DNA of 33,183 nt from Ferrigenium straubiae (GTDB taxonomy: Bacteria; Pseudomonadota; Gammaproteobacteria; Burkholderiales; Gallionellaceae): NCBI GenBank assembly GCA_019449655.1, contig JAHQXD010000005.1:1-33183 (forward strand). The letters are read 5' to 3'. Below are positions 7,176-16,000 of this stretch, piece after piece (positions within the stretch are counted from its first letter, which is position 1; every line of letters starts with the position of its first letter). Below the pieces are notes generated by a model. The model did not search any database and was not told where the DNA came from. It saw only the letters and a program-made list of their open reading frames with translations. Both the position numbers and the translations under genes were made by a program.

Positions 7176-8549
7176 GTGAAAATACTGATACTGGGCGCGG
7201 GGCAGGTCGGCTCCACGGTAGCGGAAAGCCTGGTGAGCGAGGCGAACGACATCACCGTCGTGGATTCCGACGGCGACAAGCTACGCCAGCTGCAGGACCG
7301 GCTGGATCTGCGCACCCTGACCGGCAATGCGGCGCATCCCTCAATCCTGGAGCAGGCAGGCATCGCCGACACCGATATGCTGCTCGCGGTCACGCAAAGC
7401 GATGAGGTCAATCTGGTGGCCTGCAAGCTCGCGGCCAGCCTCTACAACACGCCGACGCGCATCGCGCGGATCCGCGCGACAAATTATCTGGAGCGGCAGG
7501 AAGTGTTCAGTGCGAGTAATTTCTGCGTGGATTATTCGATCTGTCCGGAACAGATACTCACCGAGTACATCACCAAGCTGATTGAATTTCCCGAGGCGTT
7601 GCAGGTACTGGAATTCGCCGACGGCAAGGCGTCGCTGGTCGCAGTGCGCGCCTTCGAGGGCGGGCCGCTGGTGGGCAAACCGCTGAATTTTTTGCGCAGC
7701 CACATGCCACAGGTCGAGACCCGCGTCGCGGCGATCTTCCGCAAGGACGGGCCGATCATTCCCGAGGGCAGTACCGTAGTCGAGGACGGTGACGAAATTT
7801 TCTTTATCGCCGCGACCGACAACATCCGCAGCGTACTCAGCGAGATGCGCCGCATGGACAAGCCTACCAAGCGTGTGATGATCGTCGGCGGCGGCAACAT
7901 TGGCCGCCGCCTGGCCAAGGCGCTGGAGCGCGACTACCAGGTCAAACTGATCGAATACAACAAGAAATCCTGCGAGAAGCTGGCTAGCGAACTGAAGAGC
8001 ACGCTGGTGCTCAACGGCGACGGCACGGACGAAAAGCTGATGCAACAGGAGCATGTCGGCGAGGTTGATGTGTTCTGCGCGCTGACCAATGACGATGAGA
8101 ACAACATCATGTCTGCGCTGCTCGCCAAGCAGGGTGGTGCGCGCAAGGTGATTGCACTGATCAACCGCAGCGCCTATGTCGGCCTGGTACAGGGCGGCAA
8201 GATCGATATCGCCCTGTCCCCGGCTAATGTCACCATCGGCTCGCTGCTTGCCTACGTGCGGCAGGGCGATGTCGCGGTAGTGCATTCGTTGCGGCGCGGC
8301 GCGGCCGAGGCGCTGGAAGTGGTGGCGCACGGCGACCGCCAGTCCTCCAAAGTGGTCGGACGGCGCATCTGCGAGGTCGACCTGCCCAAGGGCGCGACCA
8401 TAGGCGCGATCGTGCGCGGCGACGAGGTCATCATGGGACACCATGACACGCGCATCGAGGCGGAAGACCATGTCATCGTGTTCGTCATCGATAAGCGCAC
8501 TGTGAAAAAAGTCGAGAAACTGTTTCAGGTCAGCATAGGGTTCTTCTGA
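7176..8549 (+). CDS. trkA: Trk potassium uptake system NAD-binding regulatory subunit
   Basis: TrkA is the cytoplasmic peripheral ring that gates TrkH in response to nucleotides. The 457-residue protein consists of two RCK units. Each begins with a Rossmann glycine motif (KILILGAGQVGSTVAESL at the N-terminus and RVMIVGGGNIGRRLAKAL in the middle), and each is followed by a TrkA-C domain (LVAVRAFEGGPLVGKPL, and SLRRGAAEALEVVAHG onwards). The start is GTG at 7176, behind GGGAGGGG; a longer frame from 7101 would overlap the previous gene and has no support. Its TGA overlaps the trkH ATG (TGATG at 8547-8551), so the two Trk subunits are translationally coupled. Confidence 0.97.
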   Translation: MKILILGAGQVGSTVAESLVSEANDITVVDSDGDKLRQLQDRLDLRTLTGNAAHPSILEQAGIADTDMLLAVTQSDEVNLVACKLAASLYNTPTRIARIRATNYLERQEVFSASNFCVDYSICPEQILTEYITKLIEFPEALQVLEFADGKASLVAVRAFEGGPLVGKPLNFLRSHMPQVETRVAAIFRKDGPIIPEGSTVVEDGDEIFFIAATDNIRSVLSEMRRMDKPTKRVMIVGGGNIGRRLAKALERDYQVKLIEYNKKSCEKLASELKSTLVLNGDGTDEKLMQQEHVGEVDVFCALTNDDENNIMSALLAKQGGARKVIALINRSAYVGLVQGGKIDIALSPANVTIGSLLAYVRQGDVAVVHSLRRGAAEALEVVAHGDRQSSKVVGRRICEVDLPKGATIGAIVRGDEVIMGHHDTRIEAEDHVIVFVIDKRTVKKVEKLFQVSIGFF

Positions 8550-10009
8550 TGCAACGCACGCTGACCGTTATCCACGCGCTTGGCCTGTTGCTGGTGATGT
8601 TCAGCATTGCCTATGTCATACCAGTGGCCACTTCGCTGATCTATGCAGACAACACCATGCTGCTGGATTTCCTGCTGGCGATGGTGTGGACTGCAGGAGC
8701 AGGCTTTTTGATGTGGGTGCTGACGCGCCGCTACAGGGGCGAGCTGTCCATCCGCCATGGCTACCTGCTGGTGGTGACGATGTGGACGGCGATGCCGCTG
8801 TTCGCCACGATTCCCCTGCTCCTGGCAATACCCGGGCTATCGTTGACTGACGCCTATTTCGAAACCATGTCCGGCTTGACCACCACCGGCGCGACCGTGC
8901 TGACCGGGCTGGATAACCTCTCGCCGGCGATCAACATTTGGCGGCACGAACTAAACTGGCTGGGAGGGCTGGGCGTCATCGTGCTGGCGGTGGCAGTGCT
9001 GCCGTTGCTTGGTATCGGTGGTCGCCAGTTGTTCAAGGCCGAAATGCCGGGGCCGATGAAAGACGCCGCGCTCGCGCCGCGCATCGCCGATACAGCGCGC
9101 AACCTGTGGGTGGTGTATGTCGTTATTACATTGTTCTGTATTGGCGCTCTGAAATTGGCCGGGATGAACTGGCTGGATGCGGTCTGTCATGGCTTTGCCA
9201 CCATGGGTCTGGGCGGTTCTTCCACACATGATGCCAGCATCGGCTACTTCGATTCACCGCTGATCGAGTTCGTGATGATCGTGTTCATGCTGTTCGCGGT
9301 GATCAACTTCGCCACGCATTTTCTGGTTTGGCGCAGCAAGTCGTTATCCGTTTATCTCGGTGATGCCGAAGGGCGTGCCGCAGTGGGCCTGATCCTGGTG
9401 AGCTGTCTCGGTATTGCCGTGTTTTTGTGGTGGCAGAATGTGTATTCCGATTTCCCGACGGCTTTGCGCCATGCTAGTTTTAATGTCGTTTCGATCGGTG
9501 CCAGCTCCGGGTTCACCAGCGTCGATTATGGTCTATGGCCGATCTTCGCGCCGCTGTGGATGATGTTCATCGGATGTATCGCGGCCAGCTCAGGCTCCAC
9601 CGGCGGCGGCATCAAGATGATCCGCACACTGGTGCTGGTGAAGCAGGCCGGGCGGGAGTTCCTCAAGCTGCTGCACCCGGCGGCCATCAACCCGATGAAG
9701 ATCGGCGGTCATGTGGTGCCGAACAACATCGTGTTCGCCGTACTGGGTTTCATCTTCCTGTATTTCATGACCATCGCGACGCTGACCTTCGTACTGCTGA
9801 TCAGCGGCCTGGATTTCATTACCGCATTCTCGGCGGTACTGGCCTGCGTCAATAATTTCGGCCCTGGGCTGGGTGCGGTCGGACCAGGCAGCAACTATGC
9901 CGGCTTGACCGATTTCCAAACCTGGGTGTGCACCTTCGGCATGCTGGTCGGGCGCCTGGAAATCTTCACCGTGCTGATCCTGTTTACGCCGTATTTCTGG
10001 CGGCGGTAA
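8549..10009 (+). CDS. trkH: Trk potassium uptake channel subunit
   Basis: TrkH is the K+-conducting inner-membrane subunit. The 486-residue protein is hydrophobic throughout and has the four pore-loop repeats with selectivity-filter glycines: GLTTTGATVL, ATMGLGGSSTHD, SIGASSGFTSVD and VNNFGPGLGAVGP. The length is normal for TrkH. Its start overlaps the trkA stop. The pair is the end of a run that begins with the thioredoxin-fold gene; the Pil-Chp operon follows after 130 bases with its own likely start signals. Confidence 0.97.
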   Translation: MQRTLTVIHALGLLLVMFSIAYVIPVATSLIYADNTMLLDFLLAMVWTAGAGFLMWVLTRRYRGELSIRHGYLLVVTMWTAMPLFATIPLLLAIPGLSLTDAYFETMSGLTTTGATVLTGLDNLSPAINIWRHELNWLGGLGVIVLAVAVLPLLGIGGRQLFKAEMPGPMKDAALAPRIADTARNLWVVYVVITLFCIGALKLAGMNWLDAVCHGFATMGLGGSSTHDASIGYFDSPLIEFVMIVFMLFAVINFATHFLVWRSKSLSVYLGDAEGRAAVGLILVSCLGIAVFLWWQNVYSDFPTALRHASFNVVSIGASSGFTSVDYGLWPIFAPLWMMFIGCIAASSGSTGGGIKMIRTLVLVKQAGREFLKLLHPAAINPMKIGGHVVPNNIVFAVLGFIFLYFMTIATLTFVLLISGLDFITAFSAVLACVNNFGPGLGAVGPGSNYAGLTDFQTWVCTFGMLVGRLEIFTVLILFTPYFWRR

Positions 10010-10050
10010 TTGAGCCCGAATAGGTTAGGGTTTACCCCTCAATTCTGCGG

Positions 10051-10078
10051 TTGCGCTGAGCAGTTCCCGGGTTAGCAT
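10051..10078 (+). promoter_or_regulatory. Weak candidate promoter for the pilG-pilI-pilJ-chpA operon
   Basis: TTGCGC (10051-10056) and TAGCAT (10073-10078) are 16 bases apart, about 60 bases before the pilG start. Each matches the consensus at four positions or fewer. It is the best pair I see in the 130-base gap after trkH. Confidence 0.3.
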
Positions 10079-10139
10079 TGATACCGCAAGCTGCTCAGAA
10101 AAACCACACAGGCGCCGGACATCGAACAGGGAGGCAAAG

Positions 10140-10559
10140 TTGGTCGAGAATCTGCCATTGTCGGGAAAGAAAGTGGTGCTGATCGACGACAGCAACACCA
10201 TCCGGCGCAGCGGCGAAATTTTCCTGTCGCAGGCCGGCTGCCAGGTCGTGCTGTCAGAAGACGGCTTCGACGGCCTGTCCAAGGTTGTCGAACACCGGCC
10301 CGACCTGATTTTCGTGGACGTGATCATGCCGCGCCTCGACGGCTACCAGACCTGTGCCCTGATCAGGAATCACCCCGACTTCGGAAATATCCCCGTGGTC
10401 ATGCTGACCAGCAAGGATGCGCTGTTCGACCGCGCGCGTGCGAAACTGGTCGGCTCGAAGCAATACCTCATCAAGCCCTTCACCAAAAAGAGCCTAGTGG
10501 AAGCCGTCGCAACCCATACGCGCCAGCCGGAAGAGCCGCGCGATGGCGATGCCCCATAG
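10140..10559 (+). CDS. pilG: Type IV pilus response regulator PilG
   Basis: A single-domain CheY-like receiver of 139 residues. It has the acidic pair DD at 16-17, the phosphoacceptor Asp60 in LIFVDVIMPRLDGYQT, the switch Thr90 (MLTSKD) and Lys112 in LIKPF. PilG receives phosphate from ChpA and directs pilus extension and, in Pseudomonas, adenylate cyclase activation. The start is TTG at 10140 behind a good GGGAGG at 10129-10134. pilI follows 8 bases after the stop. The family is clear from the operon as well as the sequence; the second regulator PilH, which often follows, is absent here. Confidence 0.9.
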   Translation: MVENLPLSGKKVVLIDDSNTIRRSGEIFLSQAGCQVVLSEDGFDGLSKVVEHRPDLIFVDVIMPRLDGYQTCALIRNHPDFGNIPVVMLTSKDALFDRARAKLVGSKQYLIKPFTKKSLVEAVATHTRQPEEPRDGDAP

Positions 10560-10567
10560 AGCTATCC

Positions 10568-11062
10568 ATGTCCAGGCGTATCAATCTGCGCGAATTCCAG
10601 CAGGACCTGATCGATCGCATGCAGGCCAAGGGCCGCACCGGCGATCAAATCTCCACGCTGGGCGTGCAAATCGCGGGGCAGAACTGGGTGGTCGACATGC
10701 ATGACCTCGGCGGGATAGCGCCGCTGCCGCCGCTGACGGCGGCCCCGCTCGCCAAGCCTTGGTTCCTCGGCATGATCAACTTGCGCGGCGTGCTGTACGG
10801 CGTGACCGACCTGGCCGCCTATCGGCAACAAGGCAAGGCATCCGGTGAGGCGGCCAACCGCGTGCTGCTGGTTGCCGAACGACACGAATTCAATGCGGCC
10901 TTGCTGGTGGAGCGTGTGCTGGGGCTGCGCAACGCCCGCGCCTGGGAGCGAAGCGAGGCCGGCGGGCAAGTCCGATACCGCGACGAGCAGGGAAATACCT
11001 GGAACAAGCTGGATATAGTGGGCTTGCTCGGGCAACCGGAGTTTTTGCAGATCGGCGCCTAG
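10568..11062 (+). CDS. pilI: Type IV pilus CheW-like coupling protein PilI
   Basis: This 164-residue CheW-domain protein has the recognisable stretch PWFLGMINLRGVLYGVTDLAAY, in which CheW proteins contact kinase and receptor, then NRVLLVAERHEFNAALLVERVLGLRN. It would link the receptor PilJ to the kinase ChpA. It starts with ATG at 10568, eight bases after pilG, and is followed 22 bases later by pilJ. Order and spacing match Pil-Chp operons. Confidence 0.92.
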   Translation: MSRRINLREFQQDLIDRMQAKGRTGDQISTLGVQIAGQNWVVDMHDLGGIAPLPPLTAAPLAKPWFLGMINLRGVLYGVTDLAAYRQQGKASGEAANRVLLVAERHEFNAALLVERVLGLRNARAWERSEAGGQVRYRDEQGNTWNKLDIVGLLGQPEFLQIGA

Positions 11063-11084
11063 CGAGCGGATAAAGGGAAGCGAC

Positions 11085-13091
11085 ATGGCATTCAGGCTGC
11101 GCGGTAAAAAAGACACTGAAGCGGAACGGGGAACCGGAGGCAAGCCGCTATCGCCGTCAGCGGAGCGCCTCCCGGCTACACGGAAAATAAGATTGCTGGG
11201 TGCTTCGCTGGTGATGTTCCTCGCCGTGGCTGCCGCGGCAGCCTATCTCAACAGCCGAGAGGCGGACTATACCGCGCGCTACCTGACGCAATCCGGCAAG
11301 CTGCTGCTGCTGTCGCAGCGCCTCGCCAAGGATGCGCAGCTGAGCGCGCTGGGCGATGCCCCCGCATTGCAGGCGCTGGCCCAGAGCAAGGAAAACTTCG
11401 CCGGTATCCTGCGTCTGCTGGACAAGGGAGACGGCAGCCTGCCGGCCACCGGCGGCGCGGCGCGTGCAGTGCTGGATGAACTGATGGCGACCGCGAACAA
11501 GACTCTCGCGGACGTGCAGGCGCTGGAGGAAGGCCGCCTCGGCCTGATGACGCTGAGCGCCACCGTTGCCGGGATCGAGGCTACGAGCGCCGAGCTTCGC
11601 AGCCTGACCCAGGGGCTGATCGATTCCGCCGCCGACGCACAGAAAAAACCGGCGATCCGCTTCGCCCTGTCCGTGGAACGGATCGCCAAGGATGCCGCAC
11701 GGGCCCTGGTGGCCGATGTATCCCCCGGGCAACTGGCTGCGCTGGGCAGCGAGGCCACCGCCGCCGAGGAAAGCCTCGCCGCGCTGCCGGCGGCGGACCC
11801 GGCGGTGCAGCGGCTGGCCATCCTGTTCGAACCCTACCGCGGCAACATCAAGATTTTGAACGAGCAGGCGAGCAGCCTGGTGAAGGCGAAGAGCGCGGCC
11901 AAATCGATTTCAAGCAACATCGACCTGGTGCTGGCGAAAAGCCAGCGGCTGATCGACGCGTACCAGTCGGGTGTGGCCGCGCGCCTTGCCGGCCCGGTCA
12001 CGGTGCTGGCCGGGGCGCTGGTGCTGCTGCAACTGCTGATCCTGGCGAAAATTTACCTGAACGATTCGCGCCAGCGCGCCGAGGAGGCTGAAAATTCCAA
12101 CCGGCGCAACCAGGAGGCGATCCAGCGTCTCATGAAAGAATTGAGCGAACTCGCGGAAGGCAACCTGACGGTGCGCGCCACGGTGTCGGAAGGCGTCACC
12201 GGCGCGATCGCCGGCGCGGTGAATTACACCACCGAGGAACTGCGCAAGCTGGTGGCGCGCATCATGGTGGCAACCGACCAGATGGGGCACGCGACGCACC
12301 AGGCCGAGCAGATTTCCAAAGGCTTGCTGGAAGCGGCACAGAAACAGGCGGGAGAAATCCGCAAGGCCGGCGAGTCGGTGCAATCGATGGCGGCCTCGAT
12401 CCGCGAGGTGGACAGCAGCGCCGCCAGGGCGACTGAGGTCGGGCAGCGCACGCTGACGGCCACCGAGCGCGGCGGGCTGGCGGTGCGCAACAGCATCGCC
12501 GGCATGGACGGCATCCGTGAACAGATCCAGGACACCTCCAAGCGCATCAAGCGCCTCGGCGAAAGCTCGCAGGAGATCGGCGAGATCGTCGACCTGATCT
12601 CCGACCTCACCGAGCTGACCAACGTGCTGGCGCTGAACGCGGCGATCCAGGCAGTCTCCGCGGGCGAGGCGGGGAGAGGTTTCTCGGTGGTCGCCGAGGA
12701 GGTGCAGCGCCTCGCGGAACGCTCCGCCGAGGCGACCAAGCAGATCGGCGCGCTGGTGAAGACTATCCAGGGCGATACGCAGGACGCCATCGCGGCGATG
12801 GAAAAGAGCACACTGGGCGTGGTGGAAGGCGCGAAGCTCTCCGACGTGGCCGGGCAATCGCTGAAGGAGATCGAGCAGGTATCGAGGGAGCTCGCGGCGC
12901 TGATCGACGGCATCTCTTCCTCCACCCAGATGCAGAGCGACATGGCCGGCAAGGTGGCGCACGCGATGCACAACATCCTGCAGATCACCCAGCAGGCCAC
13001 CGACGGCACGCGCCTCACGGCCAACTCGGTCGCGCAGCTCACCAACCTGTCCGCCGACCTGAAGGGTTCGGTGTCGGGCTTCAAGCTGTAG
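11085..13091 (+). CDS. pilJ: Methyl-accepting chemotaxis protein PilJ
   Basis: PilJ is the inner-membrane receptor of the Pil-Chp system. The 668-residue protein has a first membrane segment at about 36-54 and a helical periplasmic region with the PilJ-type start YTARYLTQSGKLLLLSQRLA. A second membrane segment lies near 301-325, followed by a HAMP-like linker and a long cytoplasmic coiled coil. The signalling tip near residues 505-545 reads LTNVLALNAAIQAVSAGEAG, then GRGFSVVAEEVQRLAERS. It carries AVSAGE where flagellar receptors have AARAGE, as expected for PilJ. The N-terminus has a hydrophilic extension of about 35 residues. No pilK methyltransferase or chpB methylesterase is in the cluster, so adaptation may be absent or encoded elsewhere. 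Confidence 0.95.
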   Translation: MAFRLRGKKDTEAERGTGGKPLSPSAERLPATRKIRLLGASLVMFLAVAAAAAYLNSREADYTARYLTQSGKLLLLSQRLAKDAQLSALGDAPALQALAQSKENFAGILRLLDKGDGSLPATGGAARAVLDELMATANKTLADVQALEEGRLGLMTLSATVAGIEATSAELRSLTQGLIDSAADAQKKPAIRFALSVERIAKDAARALVADVSPGQLAALGSEATAAEESLAALPAADPAVQRLAILFEPYRGNIKILNEQASSLVKAKSAAKSISSNIDLVLAKSQRLIDAYQSGVAARLAGPVTVLAGALVLLQLLILAKIYLNDSRQRAEEAENSNRRNQEAIQRLMKELSELAEGNLTVRATVSEGVTGAIAGAVNYTTEELRKLVARIMVATDQMGHATHQAEQISKGLLEAAQKQAGEIRKAGESVQSMAASIREVDSSAARATEVGQRTLTATERGGLAVRNSIAGMDGIREQIQDTSKRIKRLGESSQEIGEIVDLISDLTELTNVLALNAAIQAVSAGEAGRGFSVVAEEVQRLAERSAEATKQIGALVKTIQGDTQDAIAAMEKSTLGVVEGAKLSDVAGQSLKEIEQVSRELAALIDGISSSTQMQSDMAGKVAHAMHNILQITQQATDGTRLTANSVAQLTNLSADLKGSVSGFKL

Positions 13092-13099
13092 GTTGACCG

Positions 13100-16000
13100 A
13101 TGGCCGACGCCACCCAACCCGGCCGCGATACACTGGACAATGCACTGTCCGGAATCGGTGCGCCCCTGGAACAATACCTGGCCGCGCCCGACAACGTGGC
13201 TGCGCTGGATGCGGCGCGCGGCGGGCTGCACCGTTTGCTCGACGCCCTGAGGGACGCACGCCTCTACGGCACGGCCGCATTCTGCACCGAACTGAAAACC
13301 GTACTGGACGAACTGTCATCCCAGCCGGGCATGTTCTCAGACCTGCACCGCGGTGTGCTGCAGCAGGCGCTGGCCGGCCTCGCCCACCACCTCGATGCGC
13401 TGGCCAACGGCGCGGATGATGCCGCACTACGGCTGTTTCCCGAATACCAGGCGCTGCAGCAGTTGCGCGGCCTGGAAGTCTCGTTCGAGTTGGACTTGTT
13501 CCATCCCAACCTGGACGTGCAGTTACCGCAACGGATACTGGACATGCCTCCGGAGGACGATGCCCCGCAGCGGCTGAGGGCGCTGCGCAGCCGCTACCAG
13601 CAGGGGCTGCTGCACTGGCTGCGCAAGGACGCTGCGCCCGTGGCGTTGCAGGCGATGCAAGAGGCGCTGGAAGGCGCGATGCGCTGTATGCCGCCGGACG
13701 GCAGCCGCGCATTCTGGTGGGTCGCCGGCGGGCTGCTCGAATGTTTGCGGCTGGACGGAATGCCCGCGTGGCCGAATACCAGCCATCTGCTGGGGCGCAT
13801 AGACCAGCAGATGCGTGCGGCTGCCGAGGGGCACGCCGGCGAGGCGCAGACTATCCTGAACGAGATGCTCTACCTGATCGGGAGCAGCAGCGCCGCAAGC
13901 GATCCGGCGGAGGAAATCCGGCAGGCCTATGCACTGGAATTTTACCTGCCCTTGCCTGCCGCCCTGCCGCCCAACGAAGCGGCGCAGATTCTCGCGGCGA
14001 TGCGCGATCGCCTGCAGGCCGCCGAGAAAAGCCTGGAGTGGTGCGTACAGGGCAATCGCATGGCCTGCGAAAAATTCGCCCAGCATGCCGGGCAGCTCGC
14101 GGCGCAGGCCGACAGGCTCGGCCGCAACGCCCTGCAATACCTGGCGCAGCAGGCATGCGCGCTGGCGCAACAGGCGGGCGAGCCGGAGAACCTGCGGCTC
14201 ATCGCCCTCGACATGGCGATGGCCTTGCTGCTGCTGGGCAGCGGCATCCGGCATTACGGCAAGCTGAATAGCGGATTCCTCAAGGAAGCGCGCATCTTGT
14301 CGGAGCGCATGCAGGCGGCATTGACGCAGCAGCCCGAGGATGCACAGCAACTGGCCGAACTGGTGCATCTGCATTGCCTGCAGCAACAGGGCGACGTAAA
14401 GATCCACCTGTTCAACGAAATGCTGGCGAACCTCCAGTATGTCGAGCAGGGCTTGAGAGCCTTTTTCACCGACCCGGCCAAGCGCAATGAGCTGGGCGAG
14501 CTGCTGCGCCTGTGCGGCCAGATCCGGGGCGGCCTGCACATCGTGTCCCTGGAACAGGCGGAGCAGTTGCTGGTCGCCATCCAGGGTTGCATCCGCCGTT
14601 TCGCGCAGAGCGACGATGTCCCGGAACCGGCGGATGACCATGCCCTGTCTGGCGCAATAAACGCGCTGCAAAAATACCTGCGTCATCTGGCGCGGGGCGA
14701 GGCCGGCGATGCTTCCTCATTGCAAACGGCATGGGGCTGGATGGTGAAGCTGCGGCAGCCCCCTGCGGCGGCAGCCGTTGCGCCCGAGCCGCGCGGCATC
14801 GAGATGCCGTACCCGGCGGGCGAGGACCAGGAATTGCTCGAGGTGTTCCTGGAAGAGGCGCAGGAAGTGCTGCACACCCTGCGCAATAACCTGGAAGCCT
14901 GCCGGCTGCACCTCAGCCGCGAGTTCCTGGTGAATATCCGGCGCGGCTTCCACACCCTCAAGGGCAGCGGGCGTATGGTCGGCCTGACTGACCTCGGCGA
15001 AGTCGCATGGAACGTTGAGCGCGCACTGAACAAGTGGCTGCAGGACAACCGGCCGCCCACCCCCGGATTGCTGGACTTCATCGCCGGGGCGGAACGGCGA
15101 TTCACCGGCTGGGTAGATGCGCTCAACAGCCAGGGCGGGGTAAGCGTCGAGGCGGGCGACCTGGCAGCAACCGCGCAGCAGATCGAGAACGGCATCGAGC
15201 CAGGGGAGGCGGCAGAACAGCCTCCAGGGGGTGAGCCTGTGGCAACTCCCGAGAAAGAAGCCGTCCCGCCCTCCGCGCCGGTGGACAAGGCAGCGACGCT
15301 CATTCCTCTTCAGTCTTCTCCGGCCATGCCCGTCGCTGCGGGAAAGCCGCAGGCCCGCGACGATATCGATGCACAAATGCTGCCGGTCTTCCTGGAAGAG
15401 GCGGACGAGTTGTGCCCGCAGATAGGCGCCGGGCTGCGCGCCTGGCGCGACCAGCCGGGCGACGAACGACAGCCGCAACTGCTGCTGCAACTGCTGCACA
15501 CCCTCAAGGGCAGCGCACGCATGGCGGGTGCGATGCGCACTGGCGGCATCGCGCACGAAATGGAAGAGCAGGTATTGTCCGCCGCCCGGGCGGCCGCACA
15601 GCCGGAGCTCCTGGATGTGCTGGAAAGCGGCCTCGACCACATCGCCAGCCAGATCGAAAAACTGCGTGGCGGTGCGGCCGGCGCCGAGCCACGCGTGGCC
15701 GAATACACGGGTGTCGAGCGCAGGAGGGAACAGCGTGTGCCGGAAGGCGGCGGGATGTTGCGCGTGCACGCCGACCTTGTCAAACGGCTGGCCAGCGAGG
15801 CAGGTGAAATCAGCATGGCGCGTTCGCGCATCGAAACCGAGATGCGCGCCTTTAAGGAGGGATTGCTGGAGCTGACCGGCAGCGTGGTACGCCTGCGCAA
15901 GCAATTGCGCGAAATCGAGATGCAGGCGGAAAGCCGGATGCAGGCGCGCGCCTCATTGACGCCAGGCAGCGCGGAACGGTTCGACCCGCTGGAATTCGAC

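Noticed and set aside
10008..10044. AATTGAG...CTCAATT inverted repeat after trkH as a terminator
   Set aside because: Long spacer, short arms and no T tract.
11910..13712. 600-codon minus-strand frame opposite pilJ/chpA
   Set aside because: It spans two clear genes on the other strand; Arg/Ala-rich product typical of antisense frames in GC-rich DNA.
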